Origin: Xanthomonas sp.
GTDB taxonomy: Bacteria; Pseudomonadota; Gammaproteobacteria; Xanthomonadales; Xanthomonadaceae
Assembly: GCF_017163755.1 (NCBI RefSeq)
Contig: NZ_JAFIWC010000032.1
Coordinates: 1 to 55,827 of the forward strand
Reading direction: 5' to 3'
DNA length: 55,827 bases
Made by a program: the position numbers and the translations under genes. Within the stretch, counting starts at the first letter, position 1. Every line of letters starts with the position of its first letter. Positions 16,931 to 25,879 of this stretch are shown piece by piece. The notes under the pieces are model-generated. The model was given only the letters and a program-made list of their open reading frames with translations, was not told where the DNA came from and did not search any database.

Positions 16931-17530
16931 ATGAAGGTCAGCAAGGCTCAAGCGCAGGCGAACCGCGCGCATATCGTCGAAACGGCATCGACGCTGTTTC
17001 GCGAGCGCGGCTACGACGGCATCGGCGTTGCCGACCTGATGGCGACCGCGGGCTTCACCCACGGGGGCTTCTACAAGCACTTCCCGTCCAAGGCCGACCT
17101 GATGGCGGAAGCGGCGGCATGCGGGATCGCGCAGACCGTGGCGCAGACGGGCGGCGTCGACACCCAGGAGTTCGTGCAGCATTACGTGTCGCGCAAGCAT
17201 CGCGACGCCCGTGCCGCCGGCTGCACCATGGCGGCGCTGGGCGGCGACGCCGCACGTCAGCCGGAAGCGGTCCGGGCCACGTTCGCGGCGGGCATCGAAA
17301 GCCTGCTGGCGGCGCTGGAGCGCGAGGACGACGCCTCCAATGGCGCAGGCACCGGCGCAACGCGGGCCAAGCGCCTGGACATGCTGGCCCATGCCCTCGG
17401 CGCCATCGTCATGTCCCGGGCCTGCCCGGACGACTCCCCGCTGGCCGACGAGATCCTCGACGTGTGCCGCGCGGAACTCCTCGCCTCGCTGCGCCCCACC
17501 CCGGCTGCGGGCAAGCGTCGCGGCAAGTGA
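16931..17530 (+). CDS. TetR/AcrR-family repressor of the redox operon
   Basis: 199 residues. The N-terminal helix-turn-helix is typical (IVETASTLFRERGYDGIGVA, LMATAGFTHGGFYKHFPSK, residues 13-55). The C-terminal ligand domain follows, with a Cys in AAGCTMAALGGD as in NemR-like proteins. ATG 16931 was chosen because the DNA-binding domain starts directly after it; an earlier in-frame ATG would place the start inside the promoter. It is divergent from the ene-reductase gene and presumably represses that operon and itself until an electrophile or small hydrophobic ligand binds. Confidence 0.9.
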   Translation: MKVSKAQAQANRAHIVETASTLFRERGYDGIGVADLMATAGFTHGGFYKHFPSKADLMAEAAACGIAQTVAQTGGVDTQEFVQHYVSRKHRDARAAGCTMAALGGDAARQPEAVRATFAAGIESLLAALEREDDASNGAGTGATRAKRLDMLAHALGAIVMSRACPDDSPLADEILDVCRAELLASLRPTPAAGKRRGK

Positions 17531-17777
17531 GCCGCGGCGTTGGCGACAGGTTGTGCCGACCCGCCAAAGCCGTCCGCGGCCGCACAGGGCCGCTCGTCCG
17601 CAGCGCCCGCGCAGGGACCTGCGGTCAGTCGGCCCCATGCACCGCCGTCCCGCCCGGCCGCGCATCGGCGCGCCGCTTGCCGGTCTCGGCGGGGCATGGT
17701 AGAAATCGCCACAGCGCACTCTTGGTGCGCCTGTCGCAGACGGATCCGCTGACGCAAGCTATCAAGGACGTATCGCA

Positions 17778-18242
17778 ATGCCCATTCCCCGTAGTCGTCT
17801 CCTGCGCGCCATGTGCGCGGCCTGCCTGCTGGCCATGGCGCCGCTGGCCTCGGCCGGGCTGTTCGGCGACCCGGAAGAAATCGCACGCAGCTGGCTGGGC
17901 CACGACGCCTCCGAGCTGATGCTGCAATGGCCGGTCGACCGCGGCCTGTACACCTCGGAAAACACCGAGACCCGCGAAACCGCCTACACCTACAACTTCG
18001 GCACCGAAGCGCACTACCGCACCGACTACTGGACGACGCAGGGGCAGTTGGTCGGCGTCGACCGCGGCACGCCGATCTACCAGCAGGATCAGCACAGCCA
18101 GACCAGCTTCGTGCCGGCCGAGCACCATTGCGAGATCACCTTCGTCGCCAATGCCGAAGGCATCATCACCCGCTACGACTTCGCCGGCAGCAAGTGCAAG
18201 CCGTACATCCGCAGCTGGGGCCGACCGAAGAACAGGAAGTAG
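17778..18242 (+). CDS. Small exported protein of unknown function
   Basis: 154 residues. A Sec signal peptide (RLLRAMCAACLLAMAPLASA) is followed by a mature domain with two cysteines (EHHC and GSKC) that could form one disulfide. I do not recognise the family. The ribosome binding site AAGGA is ten bases before the ATG. A TAGAAA hexamer at 17700-17705 may be the -10 element. It is followed 52 bp later by another exported protein gene on the same strand and the two may be cotranscribed. Confidence 0.75.
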   Translation: MPIPRSRLLRAMCAACLLAMAPLASAGLFGDPEEIARSWLGHDASELMLQWPVDRGLYTSENTETRETAYTYNFGTEAHYRTDYWTTQGQLVGVDRGTPIYQQDQHSQTSFVPAEHHCEITFVANAEGIITRYDFAGSKCKPYIRSWGRPKNRK

Positions 18243-18294
18243 ACACCGGGTGCCGGACGCGCCGGCCTCCGCCAAAAACCACAGGGGAATATCG

Positions 18295-18747
18295 ATGAAC
18301 GCAAACAACAAGCTCGTCCGCATCGCGTGGTCGGCACTGGCGGCGGCGCTGCTGTCGCTGTCGGCATCGGCCATGGCCGCGCCGCCGCGGCACGGCGCCA
18401 TCGTCGCGCTGGAACCGATCGAGAACAAGAACACCGACGTGCCGGAAAAGACCAAGACCATCACCAAGGCCGCGGCCAGCCTCGGCGGCCTGGCCGGCGG
18501 CTTCCTCGGCATCAAGAGCCCAGTGGGCTCGGGCACCGGGCAACTGGCCGGCTCGGCCGCCGGCGAAGCGGTCGGCGCCAAGATCGCCGGCACCGGGCCG
18601 GCCGCGCACTACATGGTGAAGATCCGTTTCGACGACAAGTCGCAGGTGGTCGTGTCCAAGCCCAGCGCCGAAGTCACCGGCCTGGCCGTGGGCAGCCGGG
18701 TCCTCGTCACCGGCAGCGGCGAGAGCATGCAGATCGCCGCGGAGTGA
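18295..18747 (+). CDS. Exported glycine-zipper protein (SlyB-like)
   Basis: 150 residues. The signal peptide ends SASAMAA. Residues 60-100 form a glycine-zipper helix pair (LGGLAGGFLG and AGSAAGEAVGAKIAG), followed by a small beta domain (YMVKIRFDDKSQVVV, VGSRVLVTG). This layout resembles SlyB/17-kDa surface-antigen proteins, which sit in the outer membrane as lipoproteins. Here, however, there is no lipobox Cys, so it should be periplasmic or loosely membrane-associated. It ends 34 bp before a strong bidirectional terminator. Confidence 0.75.
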   Translation: MNANNKLVRIAWSALAAALLSLSASAMAAPPRHGAIVALEPIENKNTDVPEKTKTITKAAASLGGLAGGFLGIKSPVGSGTGQLAGSAAGEAVGAKIAGTGPAAHYMVKIRFDDKSQVVVSKPSAEVTGLAVGSRVLVTGSGESMQIAAE

Positions 18748-18781
18748 GCATCGCGACGCCCTCTCCCCGCCGTTGCAGGCA

Positions 18782-18819
18782 CCCACAAAAAAAGCGCCCG
18801 CAGGCGCTTTTTTTGTGGG
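18782..18819. terminator. Bidirectional terminator between the SlyB-like gene and gap
   Basis: A perfect 17-bp inverted repeat with a 4-base loop. The inner GC stem (AGCGCC/GGCGCT) is flanked by seven A on one side and seven T on the other, then CCCAC/GTGGG. It gives a rho-independent terminator in both directions for these convergent genes. Confidence 0.95.
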
Positions 18820-18832
18820 CGGCGGGCGCTGC

Positions 18833-19964
<1,132 letters not shown>

Positions 19965-20019
19965 GGCGTGACGGCGGCGCGCTGCGGACACTGCGCCCAC
20001 CCCAACCGAGAACACCCCC

Positions 20020-20649
20020 ATGCGCAAGACCTCTTCCCTGCTGCTGTCCGGCCTGGCCGCCGCCCTCGCCTTCTGCGCCGCGCCGGCGTTCGCGCAGGCG
20101 CAGGGCGACTGGACCCTCGGCGTCGGCGCCCACCAGGTGAATCCGAAGTCGGACAACGGCAAGCTCGCCGGCGGCACGCTGCCGCTGAGCATCGACAGCG
20201 ACATCAAGCCCACCGTCACCTTCGAGTACTTCGTGCGCCAGGACCTGGGCATCGAAGTGCTGGCCGCGTTGCCGTTCAAGCACGACATCAGCGTCAAGGG
20301 TGTCGGCACGGTCGGCAGCACCAAGCACCTGCCGCCGGTGGTGTCGCTGCAGTACCACTTCAACAGCGCCGGCAGGGTGTCGCCGTTCGTCGGCGCCGGC
20401 CTCAACTACACCACCTTCTTCAGCGAGGACACCCGCGGCGCGCTGGCCGGCACCAAGCTGAAGCTGGAAGACTCGTGGGGCCTGGCGCTGCATACCGGCG
20501 TGGACTTCGCGCTCAACGACAAGTCCGCGCTGCGCGTGGACCTGCGCTGGGCCGACATCGACAGCAAGGTCAAGGTCGATGGCGTCGAGCTGGGCACCGC
20601 GCAGATCGATCCGCTGGTGTACGGCGTGGCCTACGTGCTCAAGTTCTGA
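20020..20649 (+). CDS. ompW: OmpW-family outer-membrane protein
   Basis: 209 residues. The signal peptide ends APAFAQA. The mature protein is an eight-stranded barrel of the OmpW family: GDWTLGVGAHQVNPKSDNG at the start, TVTFEYFVRQDLGIEVLAA, PPVVSLQYHF, VSPFVGAGLNYTTFF, and a final strand ending in Phe (GVAYVLKF), the signal for barrel insertion. OmpW proteins are small hydrophobic-solute pores whose expression responds to oxygen and stress. An FNR-type site lies directly upstream. Confidence 0.93.
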   Translation: MRKTSSLLLSGLAAALAFCAAPAFAQAQGDWTLGVGAHQVNPKSDNGKLAGGTLPLSIDSDIKPTVTFEYFVRQDLGIEVLAALPFKHDISVKGVGTVGSTKHLPPVVSLQYHFNSAGRVSPFVGAGLNYTTFFSEDTRGALAGTKLKLEDSWGLALHTGVDFALNDKSALRVDLRWADIDSKVKVDGVELGTAQIDPLVYGVAYVLKF

Positions 20650-20797
20650 GCGCACCGGCCCGCCGGCGAACCGAAGAAGATACGGGCGGTCCGCGACGGC
20701 GCGCTGCGCGCGAGCGCACCGGCCAGTGTGCCGCCGAGGCTTAGCCGCGCCGCAACGGCACCCGCCGGCGGATGCTGCCGCGGTCATCGGCGCCGGC

Positions 20798-20803
20798 TAG
20801 AAT
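20798..20803 (+). promoter_or_regulatory. -10 element abutting the S1/P1 nuclease start (leaderless)
   Basis: TAGAAT ends six bases before the ATG (TAGAAT-CGGCCG-ATG). Transcription would then start at or next to the A of the start codon, giving a leaderless mRNA. No ribosome binding site is visible. Confidence 0.6.
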
Positions 20804-20809
20804 CGGCCG

Positions 20810-21616
20810 ATGACCTCACGCACCCATTTGTCCGCCGCGCTCGCCCTGGCGATCGCCATCGCACCGTCCGCCGCGCTGGCCTGGGGCCCGCTCGGCCACC
20901 GCCTGGTCGCCGACCTGGCCGACACCCAGCTCACCGCCCCGGCACGCGCCCAGATCCGCACGCTGCTGCAAGGCGAGCCCGAGCCGACCCTGGCCGGCGT
21001 CGCCAACTGGGCCGACCAGTTGCGCGAGCACGATCCGGACCTGGGCAAGCGCAGCGCCGGCTGGCACTACGTCAACCTGGGCGAGGAGGACTGCCACTAC
21101 GAGCAGAACCGCGACTGCCCCGACGGCAACTGCGTGGTCGAAGCGCTGCGCCGGCAGACCGCGATCCTCGCCGATCGCCGCCAGCCGCAGGCCGCGCGCG
21201 CACAGGCGCTGAAGTTCGTGGTGCATTTCGCCGGCGACATCCGCCAGCCGCTGCATGCCGGCTATGCCCGCGACAAGGGCGCCAACACCTTCCAGGTCCA
21301 GTTCGAAGGCAAGGGCAGCAACCTGCATGCGTTGTGGGACAGCGGCCTGCTGCGCAGCCGCGACCTGGACGAGGCGGCGTACCTGCGCCAACTGCAGGCG
21401 CAGCCGCTGCCGGCGCCGAGCGGCACCGCGCTGCCGCCGCCGGCGGCGCGGTGGGCCGAAGCCTCGTGCAGGATCGCGCTGCGCCCGGGCTTCTATCCGC
21501 CCGGGGCGAAACTGCCGCAGGACTACGTGCAGACCTGGCGCCCGGTGGCCGAGGCGCAGGTGCGCCAGGCCGGTACCGACCTGGCGGCCACGCTCAACGC
21601 CGCGCTGGGTAAGTAG
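20810..21616 (+). CDS. S1/P1 family nuclease, exported
   Basis: 268 residues. The signal peptide ends ALA, so the mature protein begins with Trp25 (WGPLGHR). In this family the N-terminal Trp and the following His bind the trinuclear zinc cluster. Other zinc-ligand regions are ANWADQLREHD, GWHYVNL, HFAGDIRQPLHAG and NLHALWDSGLL. It should cleave single-stranded nucleic acids in the periplasm or outside the cell, probably for phosphate or nucleoside scavenging. The -10 element lies six bases before the ATG, so the transcript is predicted to be leaderless. Confidence 0.93.
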   Translation: MTSRTHLSAALALAIAIAPSAALAWGPLGHRLVADLADTQLTAPARAQIRTLLQGEPEPTLAGVANWADQLREHDPDLGKRSAGWHYVNLGEEDCHYEQNRDCPDGNCVVEALRRQTAILADRRQPQAARAQALKFVVHFAGDIRQPLHAGYARDKGANTFQVQFEGKGSNLHALWDSGLLRSRDLDEAAYLRQLQAQPLPAPSGTALPPPAARWAEASCRIALRPGFYPPGAKLPQDYVQTWRPVAEAQVRQAGTDLAATLNAALGK

Positions 21617-21930
21617 CGGCGCCTGCGCGCAGCACGACGATGCCACTGCGCATGTCCGTCCTTTAACCGGCTGGGCTGGCCGGTCGATATCGACGCGCTC
21701 ATCGTCGTGGGCAAGATCCGCAACGGCACCGATACCGCGAATGAAGATCAGGACGACCTGGGAAAGCGCTACCTTCTGGCTCCCCTCAAGCCGACCAGGA
21801 AGGGACCGCCTGAAGGCGATGCGTTGATCTCGCTTCTGCGAAAAGAAGCGCACGGCGAGCGGGAAGCGCATCGCCCTGGCGCCACCGCCATGAACCCGAT
21901 GAAACGGGACACGATGGCGTTGTCCGCGCG
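21617..21930. other. Intergenic region between the nuclease and trxC
   Basis: 314 bp between convergent genes. A plus-strand frame stays open across most of it and ends at 21934, with a possible GTG start at 21707. It would encode a very charged 75-residue peptide (GKIRNGTDTANEDQDDLGKR and so on) with no family resemblance, ribosome binding site or promoter that I can see. It may be a decayed gene. No terminator with a T-run is visible. Confidence 0.4.
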
Positions 21931-22368
21931 CTAGGCGGCGTTCGTCTGCGCCCAGCGCACGATCTGCGCGGCGCTGATCGCGCCGGCCTGCCGCGCCAGC
22001 TCGCGCCCGTGCAGCAGCAGCGCCAGGGTCGGGATGCTGCGGATGCCGAAGCGCGCGGCCAATGCGGGCTGCGCCTCGGTGTCCAGCTTGCCCAGCCGCA
22101 TCCGCGGCTCCAGCTGCGCCGCGGCCGCTTCGAACTGCGGCGCCATGGTCCGGCACGGGCCGCACCACGGCGCCCAGAAATCCACCAGCAGCGGCACGTC
22201 GCTGCGCTCGGCGTGCGCGGCGAAGTTGCCCGCATCCAGCGCCAGCGGTTGCGCGACGAACAGCGCACGATGGCAGCGGCCGCATTGCGGCCCCGCCGCC
22301 AGGCGCGACGCCGGCACCCGGTTCAGCGCCTGGCAGTGCGGGCAGGCGATGTGCAGCGTTTCGCTCAC
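21931..22368 (-). CDS. trxC: Thioredoxin 2 (zinc-ribbon thioredoxin)
   Basis: 145 residues. The N-terminal zinc ribbon has two Cys pairs (C9/C12 in CPHC and C29/C32 in CGRC), as in TrxC. The thioredoxin fold carries the active site WCGPC (C69, C72) and the cis-Pro segment RSIPTLALL. It reduces disulfides in the cytoplasm, mainly in oxidative stress. The start is GTG 22368, overlapping the stop of the OsmC gene (GTGA), so the two are translationally coupled. This start gives the typical TrxC N-terminus (SETLHIACPHCQALNRVP). Confidence 0.93.
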   Translation of the reverse strand: MSETLHIACPHCQALNRVPASRLAAGPQCGRCHRALFVAQPLALDAGNFAAHAERSDVPLLVDFWAPWCGPCRTMAPQFEAAAAQLEPRMRLGKLDTEAQPALAARFGIRSIPTLALLLHGRELARQAGAISAAQIVRWAQTNAA

Positions 22369-22844
22369 GCGCCGGCCTCGATGCTCTTGTCGCCGAGCAG
22401 CACGTTGCCGTGCGCGTCCTTCACCGTGACCTGCACGTCGATGCCCTGGCGCACGCTCTGGGTGACCACGCAGAACTGCTCGAACTGGTCGAGCACGCGC
22501 TGCAGCTGCGCATAGTCCTCGTTGCCGGCCGGCAGCTGCAGTTCCACCGACGCCTGCGGAATCCGCCAGTACCCTTCCGGATTGCGCGTCGGCGTGGCGG
22601 TGATGTGCGCGACCACGCCGGCCGGATCGTTCTTGTGCTTGCGCATCGCGAACAGCAGGCTGGCGGCCAGGCAGTTGGCGATGCTGGCCAGCAGGATGCG
22701 CGAGGGGTTGGGCCCGCGCTCCTGCCCCAGCGGCGCGGTCTCGTCGCTGAGCCACGGCTCCAGTTCGGTCTCGTCGAACTGGATGCGGAACGCGAAGTCG
22801 GTCTCCTGCTGCAGGGTCACCCGGATCGGGTCGCCGATGCTCAT
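22365..22844 (-). CDS. OsmC-family peroxiredoxin-like protein
   Basis: 159 residues of the OsmC/Ohr superfamily. Two conserved cysteines are visible: Cys58 in ASIANCLAASLL, and one near residue 124 in FEQFCVVTQSVRQG. These act as peroxidatic and resolving residues in the family, which reduces organic hydroperoxides. Coupling to trxC by a GTGA overlap suggests that thioredoxin 2 could recycle it. This is inferred from the operon and from the known need of such enzymes for dithiol reductants. Confidence 0.85.
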   Translation of the reverse strand: MSIGDPIRVTLQQETDFAFRIQFDETELEPWLSDETAPLGQERGPNPSRILLASIANCLAASLLFAMRKHKNDPAGVVAHITATPTRNPEGYWRIPQASVELQLPAGNEDYAQLQRVLDQFEQFCVVTQSVRQGIDVQVTVKDAHGNVLLGDKSIEAGA

Positions 22845-23039
22845 GCTGCATGCTCCAAAAAGCGGTGGTCGATGCAGGCGACTGTACCCGGGGACCGCTA
22901 AATCGGCGTGGATGGTCGTGCGCGCCGCTTCGGTCGGGTCCGCGATATCAGCACAGCAGGCAAGGCACGGCCCTCGCAGCCCGGTACAAGCCGCGGATGC
23001 CGAGGTCGGCAGGCGCACGCACTGAGCGGGCGGCGGCAG

Positions 23040-23056
23040 TGCGACCGTATGTCGCA
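23040..23056. promoter_or_regulatory. Inverted repeat upstream of the rhodanese gene
   Basis: TGCGAC-N5-GTCGCA is a perfect 6-bp inverted repeat, 59 bp before the rhodanese ATG and 196 bp from the divergent osmC start. A TATACA hexamer (23078-23083) lies just downstream and could be the -10 element. The symmetry suits a dimeric regulator; which one is unknown. Confidence 0.4.
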
Positions 23057-23114
23057 TGGAAGATTCGTGGCGGCCGATATACAAATCGACGTCCCCCCAC
23101 ACCCCTGAAGTCCC

Positions 23115-23477
23115 ATGTCCCCTGCCTCCGCCCATGCCCTGGTCGAGCGTCCGCGCCCGCCACCCAGCGAAGCCGACGCGGCCAGCGACGCGGTGCCGCT
23201 ACCCGGCGAACAGGTGATCGACCTGCGCGAACCGGGCGAGTTCGCCGCCGGCCACCTGCCCAACGCGATCAACCTCCCGTACAGCCTGCTGGAGTTCCGC
23301 CTGGCGGCCGATCCGGCACTGGCCCGGCGCGAGCAGCCGATCCTGCTGTACTGCGCCAGCGGCGGCCTGGCCACGCTGGCCGCGCTCGGCCTGCAGCGGT
23401 CGGGCTACACCGCGGCGCGCGCGCTGCTTGGCGGCTTCCTCGGCTGGACCGCGTCCGGGCGCGCCGTCGACTTCTGA
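23115..23477 (+). CDS. Single-domain rhodanese (sulfurtransferase)
   Basis: 120 residues. The rhodanese fold has VIDLREPGEFAAGHLPNAIN and the active-site loop YCASGG (Cys80), which carries a persulfide during sulfur transfer. It precedes a damaged ArsR-type regulator and a persulfide-dioxygenase-like hydrolase. Together these form a sulfide/persulfide detoxification group like the bigR-blh operon known in Xanthomonas and Xylella. It is cytoplasmic; there is no signal peptide. Confidence 0.88.
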   Translation: MSPASAHALVERPRPPPSEADAASDAVPLPGEQVIDLREPGEFAAGHLPNAINLPYSLLEFRLAADPALARREQPILLYCASGGLATLAALGLQRSGYTAARALLGGFLGWTASGRAVDF

Positions 23478-23480
23478 CCG

Positions 23481-23978
23481 ATGGCCCGCAGCCGCGCCGT
23501 GGCGATGGACCCGGCGGCGATGCGCGCACGCCAGCGACGCCACGCGCCTGCTCAAGGCGCGCTGGGGCAACGAGAAGCGGCTGATGCTGCTGTGCCGGCT
23601 GGCCCAACGCGAGCAACCGGTGGGCGAACTGAACGCACGGCTGGACCTCAGCCCGTCGGCGCTTTCGCAGCGCCTGGCGCCGCTGCGCGAGGACGGACTG
23701 GCGAACACCCGGCGCGACGGCACACCCTCCACTATTCGCTGGCGCCAGGACCGGCGCGACGCCTGCTCGACGCCTTGCATGGCATCTTCTGCGGCGACGC
23801 GCGCTGCGGCCAGCGCTTTCGCGCCGTGCGCAGGCCAGATTGCGTTTGGCGCGCGGCGAGGAACACGCGACACGCAATGTCGGCGAGCCGCCGCGTGACG
23901 GCGCCATTCCAGGCGCATCTCGGGGGGCCTTCGGATGGCCGTCACCTATCACAACGGCAGGGACAGGCCCTAAGCTAA
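23481..23978 (+). pseudogene. Frameshifted ArsR-family (BigR-like) regulator
   Basis: The N-terminus reads in one frame (MARSRAVAMDPAAMRA). The helix-turn-helix core reads in the next frame from about 23524 to 23725 (ASDATRLLKA, EKRLMLLCRLAQREQPVGEL, LSPSALSQRLAPLREDGL). The end returns to the first frame near 23730 (HYSLAPGPARRLLDALHGIF). Two compensating shifts, at about 23520-23530 and 23725-23735, break the gene. An extra codon in KARWGNEKR, versus the KALGNEKR usual in the family, also suggests decay. Sequencing error is possible but would have to occur twice. If it is real, the rhodanese/hydrolase pair has lost its repressor. Confidence 0.75.
23971..23976 (+). promoter_or_regulatory. 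-10 element abutting the Blh-like gene (leaderless)
   Basis: TAAGCT lies exactly six bases before the ATG (TAAGCT-AAGCCG-ATG). The same arrangement, with 20 of 21 bases shared in the surrounding stretch, precedes the acetyl-CoA hydrolase gene at 28897. Confidence 0.6.
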
Positions 23979-23982
23979 GCCG

Positions 23983-24816
23983 ATGGACACCCTTCCTCGC
24001 GTGCACCCGTTCCACCATGCCGGATCCGGCACCTGGAGCTATGTCGTCGACGACGGCGTCGATGCGGCGTTGATCGATCCAGTGCTGGATTTCGATCCGG
24101 CCACCGCGACCACGTCGTCCGCCGCGGCGCAGCCGCTGGCCGATCACCTGCAGGCGCAGCGCCTGCAACTGCGCTGGATACTCGAGACCCACGCCCATGC
24201 CGACCATGTCTCCGCCGCGCAATGGTTCAAGCGGCGCTGGCCACAGGCGGTGCTGGCGATCGGCGACGGCATCGGCCGCGTGCGCGAGACGTTCGCGCCG
24301 GCGCTCGGCCTGCCGCGCGACTTCGACCAGGACAGCTGCCGCTTCGACCGCCTGTTCGCCGACGGCGATACCTTCGCCATCGGCCGCCTGCCGGCGCGGG
24401 TGATCGCGGTGCCCGGGCATACCAGCGACAGCGTCGCCTACCTGATCGGCGATGCGCTGTTCCCCGGCGATTCGCTGTTCATGCCCGACAGCGGCACCGC
24501 GCGCTGCGATTTCCCCGGTGGCGATGCCGCGCTGCTGTTCCGCTCGATCCAGAAGCTGTACGCGCTGCCGGACGCCACCCGCGTGTTCGTCTGCCACGAC
24601 TACGGCGCCGGCGGCGGCCGCGAGGTCGCCTGCCTGAGCAGCATCGGCGAGCAGCGTCGGCACAACATCCACGTGCGCGACGGCGTGGCCGAGGCGGACT
24701 TCGTCGCGCAGCGGCAGGCGCGCGATGCGACGCTGAGCGCGCCGCGGCTGCTGCAGCCGTCGGTGCGCGCGAACATCCAGGCCGGCTGCACCGAGGGGCT
24801 GACCGCGGCCGATTGA
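23983..24816 (+). CDS. blh: Metallo-beta-lactamase-fold hydrolase, persulfide dioxygenase/Blh-like
   Basis: 277 residues. The metal-binding motif THAHADH lies at residues 69-75. Further ligand regions are [36 protein letters not shown] and [11 protein letters not shown]. This set matches the ETHE1/Blh group, iron persulfide dioxygenases that oxidise glutathione persulfide, rather than glyoxalase II. The upstream rhodanese and ArsR remnant support a sulfide-detoxification role. The predicted transcript is leaderless. The symbol follows the bigR-blh operon by resemblance. Confidence 0.85.
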   Translation: MDTLPRVHPFHHAGSGTWSYVVDDGVDAALIDPVLDFDPATATTSSAAAQPLADHLQAQRLQLRWILETHAHADHVSAAQWFKRRWPQAVLAIGDGIGRVRETFAPALGLPRDFDQDSCRFDRLFADGDTFAIGRLPARVIAVPGHTSDSVAYLIGDALFPGDSLFMPDSGTARCDFPGGDAALLFRSIQKLYALPDATRVFVCHDYGAGGGREVACLSSIGEQRRHNIHVRDGVAEADFVAQRQARDATLSAPRLLQPSVRANIQAGCTEGLTAAD

Positions 24817-25036
24817 GCCTTGCGGCGCGCTGGTGGTCTGCGCGGCATCGCCGCCCGGGCCAGGCATGGCCTTCGCTTCGCGCCCCCTCTGCCACTGCAT
24901 ATGCGATTCGGTTATGGCCTTACGCCCTGTGGAACGGACGCCTTCGACGCATGGCTTACCCGGATCGTGCGATGCTTCGCGGTCGCGCATCCGCCCGCCC
25001 TGCCGGCCGCCGCGATGTCCCATCGGAGATTCCCCC

Positions 25037-25864
25037 ATGCCCGCACTGCGCCTGTTCGCCACGCCCCGGCCGCGGATCGCCACAATCCCACGCGCCTTGT
25101 TCTCGCTGCTTTGCCTGCTCCTGTTGCCGCTGACCGGCGCGGCGCAGGGTTCCGCCGCCGCGCAGCCGCCGCTGACGGTGTTCGCCGCCGCCAGCCTGAA
25201 GGAATCGCTGGACGAGGCCGCGGCGGCCTACCAGAAGGCCAGCGGCACGCCGGTGCGCGTGTCCTACGCGGCCAGTTCGGCGCTGGCGCGGCAGATCGAG
25301 CAGGGCGCGCCGGCCGACGTGTTCTTTTCCGCCGACCTGGAGTGGATGGACTACCTGCAGCAACGCGAGCGGGTCGATGCCAGCCAGCGCCACAACCTGC
25401 TCGGCAACACGCTGGTGCTGGTCGCCCCCGCCGCGAGCCAGGCCAAGGTGGATCTGCGCAGGCCCGGCGCCGTAGCCGCCGCACTGGGCGCGCAGGGACG
25501 GCTGGCGCTCGGCCAGACCAACACCGTGCCGGCCGGCAAGTACGCGCGCCAGGCGCTGACCCGGCTCGCGCAGTGGGACGGCGTGCAGGGCCGGCTGGCC
25601 GAATCGGAGAGCGTGCGCGCGGCGCTGATGCTGGTGGCGCGCGGCGAAGCGCCGCTGGGCATCGTCTACGGCTCCGACGCCAAGGCCGAGCCCAAGGTGC
25701 GCGTAGTGGCGGTGTTCCCGGCCGACAGCCACGCAGCGATCGTCTATCCAGTAGCGGCGCTACGCGCGGGCCGGCAGCCGGCCACGGCCGCCTTCGTGCG
25801 CTGGCTGGCGACGCCACCGGCGCGCGCGATCTTCCTGCGCCACGGCTTCTCCGCCGCGCAATGA
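25037..25864 (+). CDS. modA: Molybdate ABC transporter substrate-binding protein
   Basis: 275 residues, exported to the periplasm. The signal peptide spans residues 18-36 ([18 protein letters not shown]). The mature protein begins [20 protein letters not shown], the classic ModA opening, and has [25 protein letters not shown], with the Ser/Ala residues that hold the oxyanion. [19 protein letters not shown] follows. The start at 25037 has GGAG eight bases upstream. It is the first gene of modABC, with 15 bp to modB. Confidence 0.95.
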   Translation: MPALRLFATPRPRIATIPRALFSLLCLLLLPLTGAAQGSAAAQPPLTVFAAASLKESLDEAAAAYQKASGTPVRVSYAASSALARQIEQGAPADVFFSADLEWMDYLQQRERVDASQRHNLLGNTLVLVAPAASQAKVDLRRPGAVAAALGAQGRLALGQTNTVPAGKYARQALTRLAQWDGVQGRLAESESVRAALMLVARGEAPLGIVYGSDAKAEPKVRVVAVFPADSHAAIVYPVAALRAGRQPATAAFVRWLATPPARAIFLRHGFSAAQ

Positions 25865-25879
25865 CCACGCGCATCTGAC

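Noticed and set aside
21707-21934. A 75-residue gene with a GTG start
   Set aside because: No ribosome binding site, no family resemblance, and its end runs into trxC. It is kept only as a note on the intergenic region.
24817-25036. A molybdenum-cofactor riboswitch before modA
   Set aside because: I looked for paired stems with the conserved loops and saw none; the region has only a ribosome binding site near the ATG.
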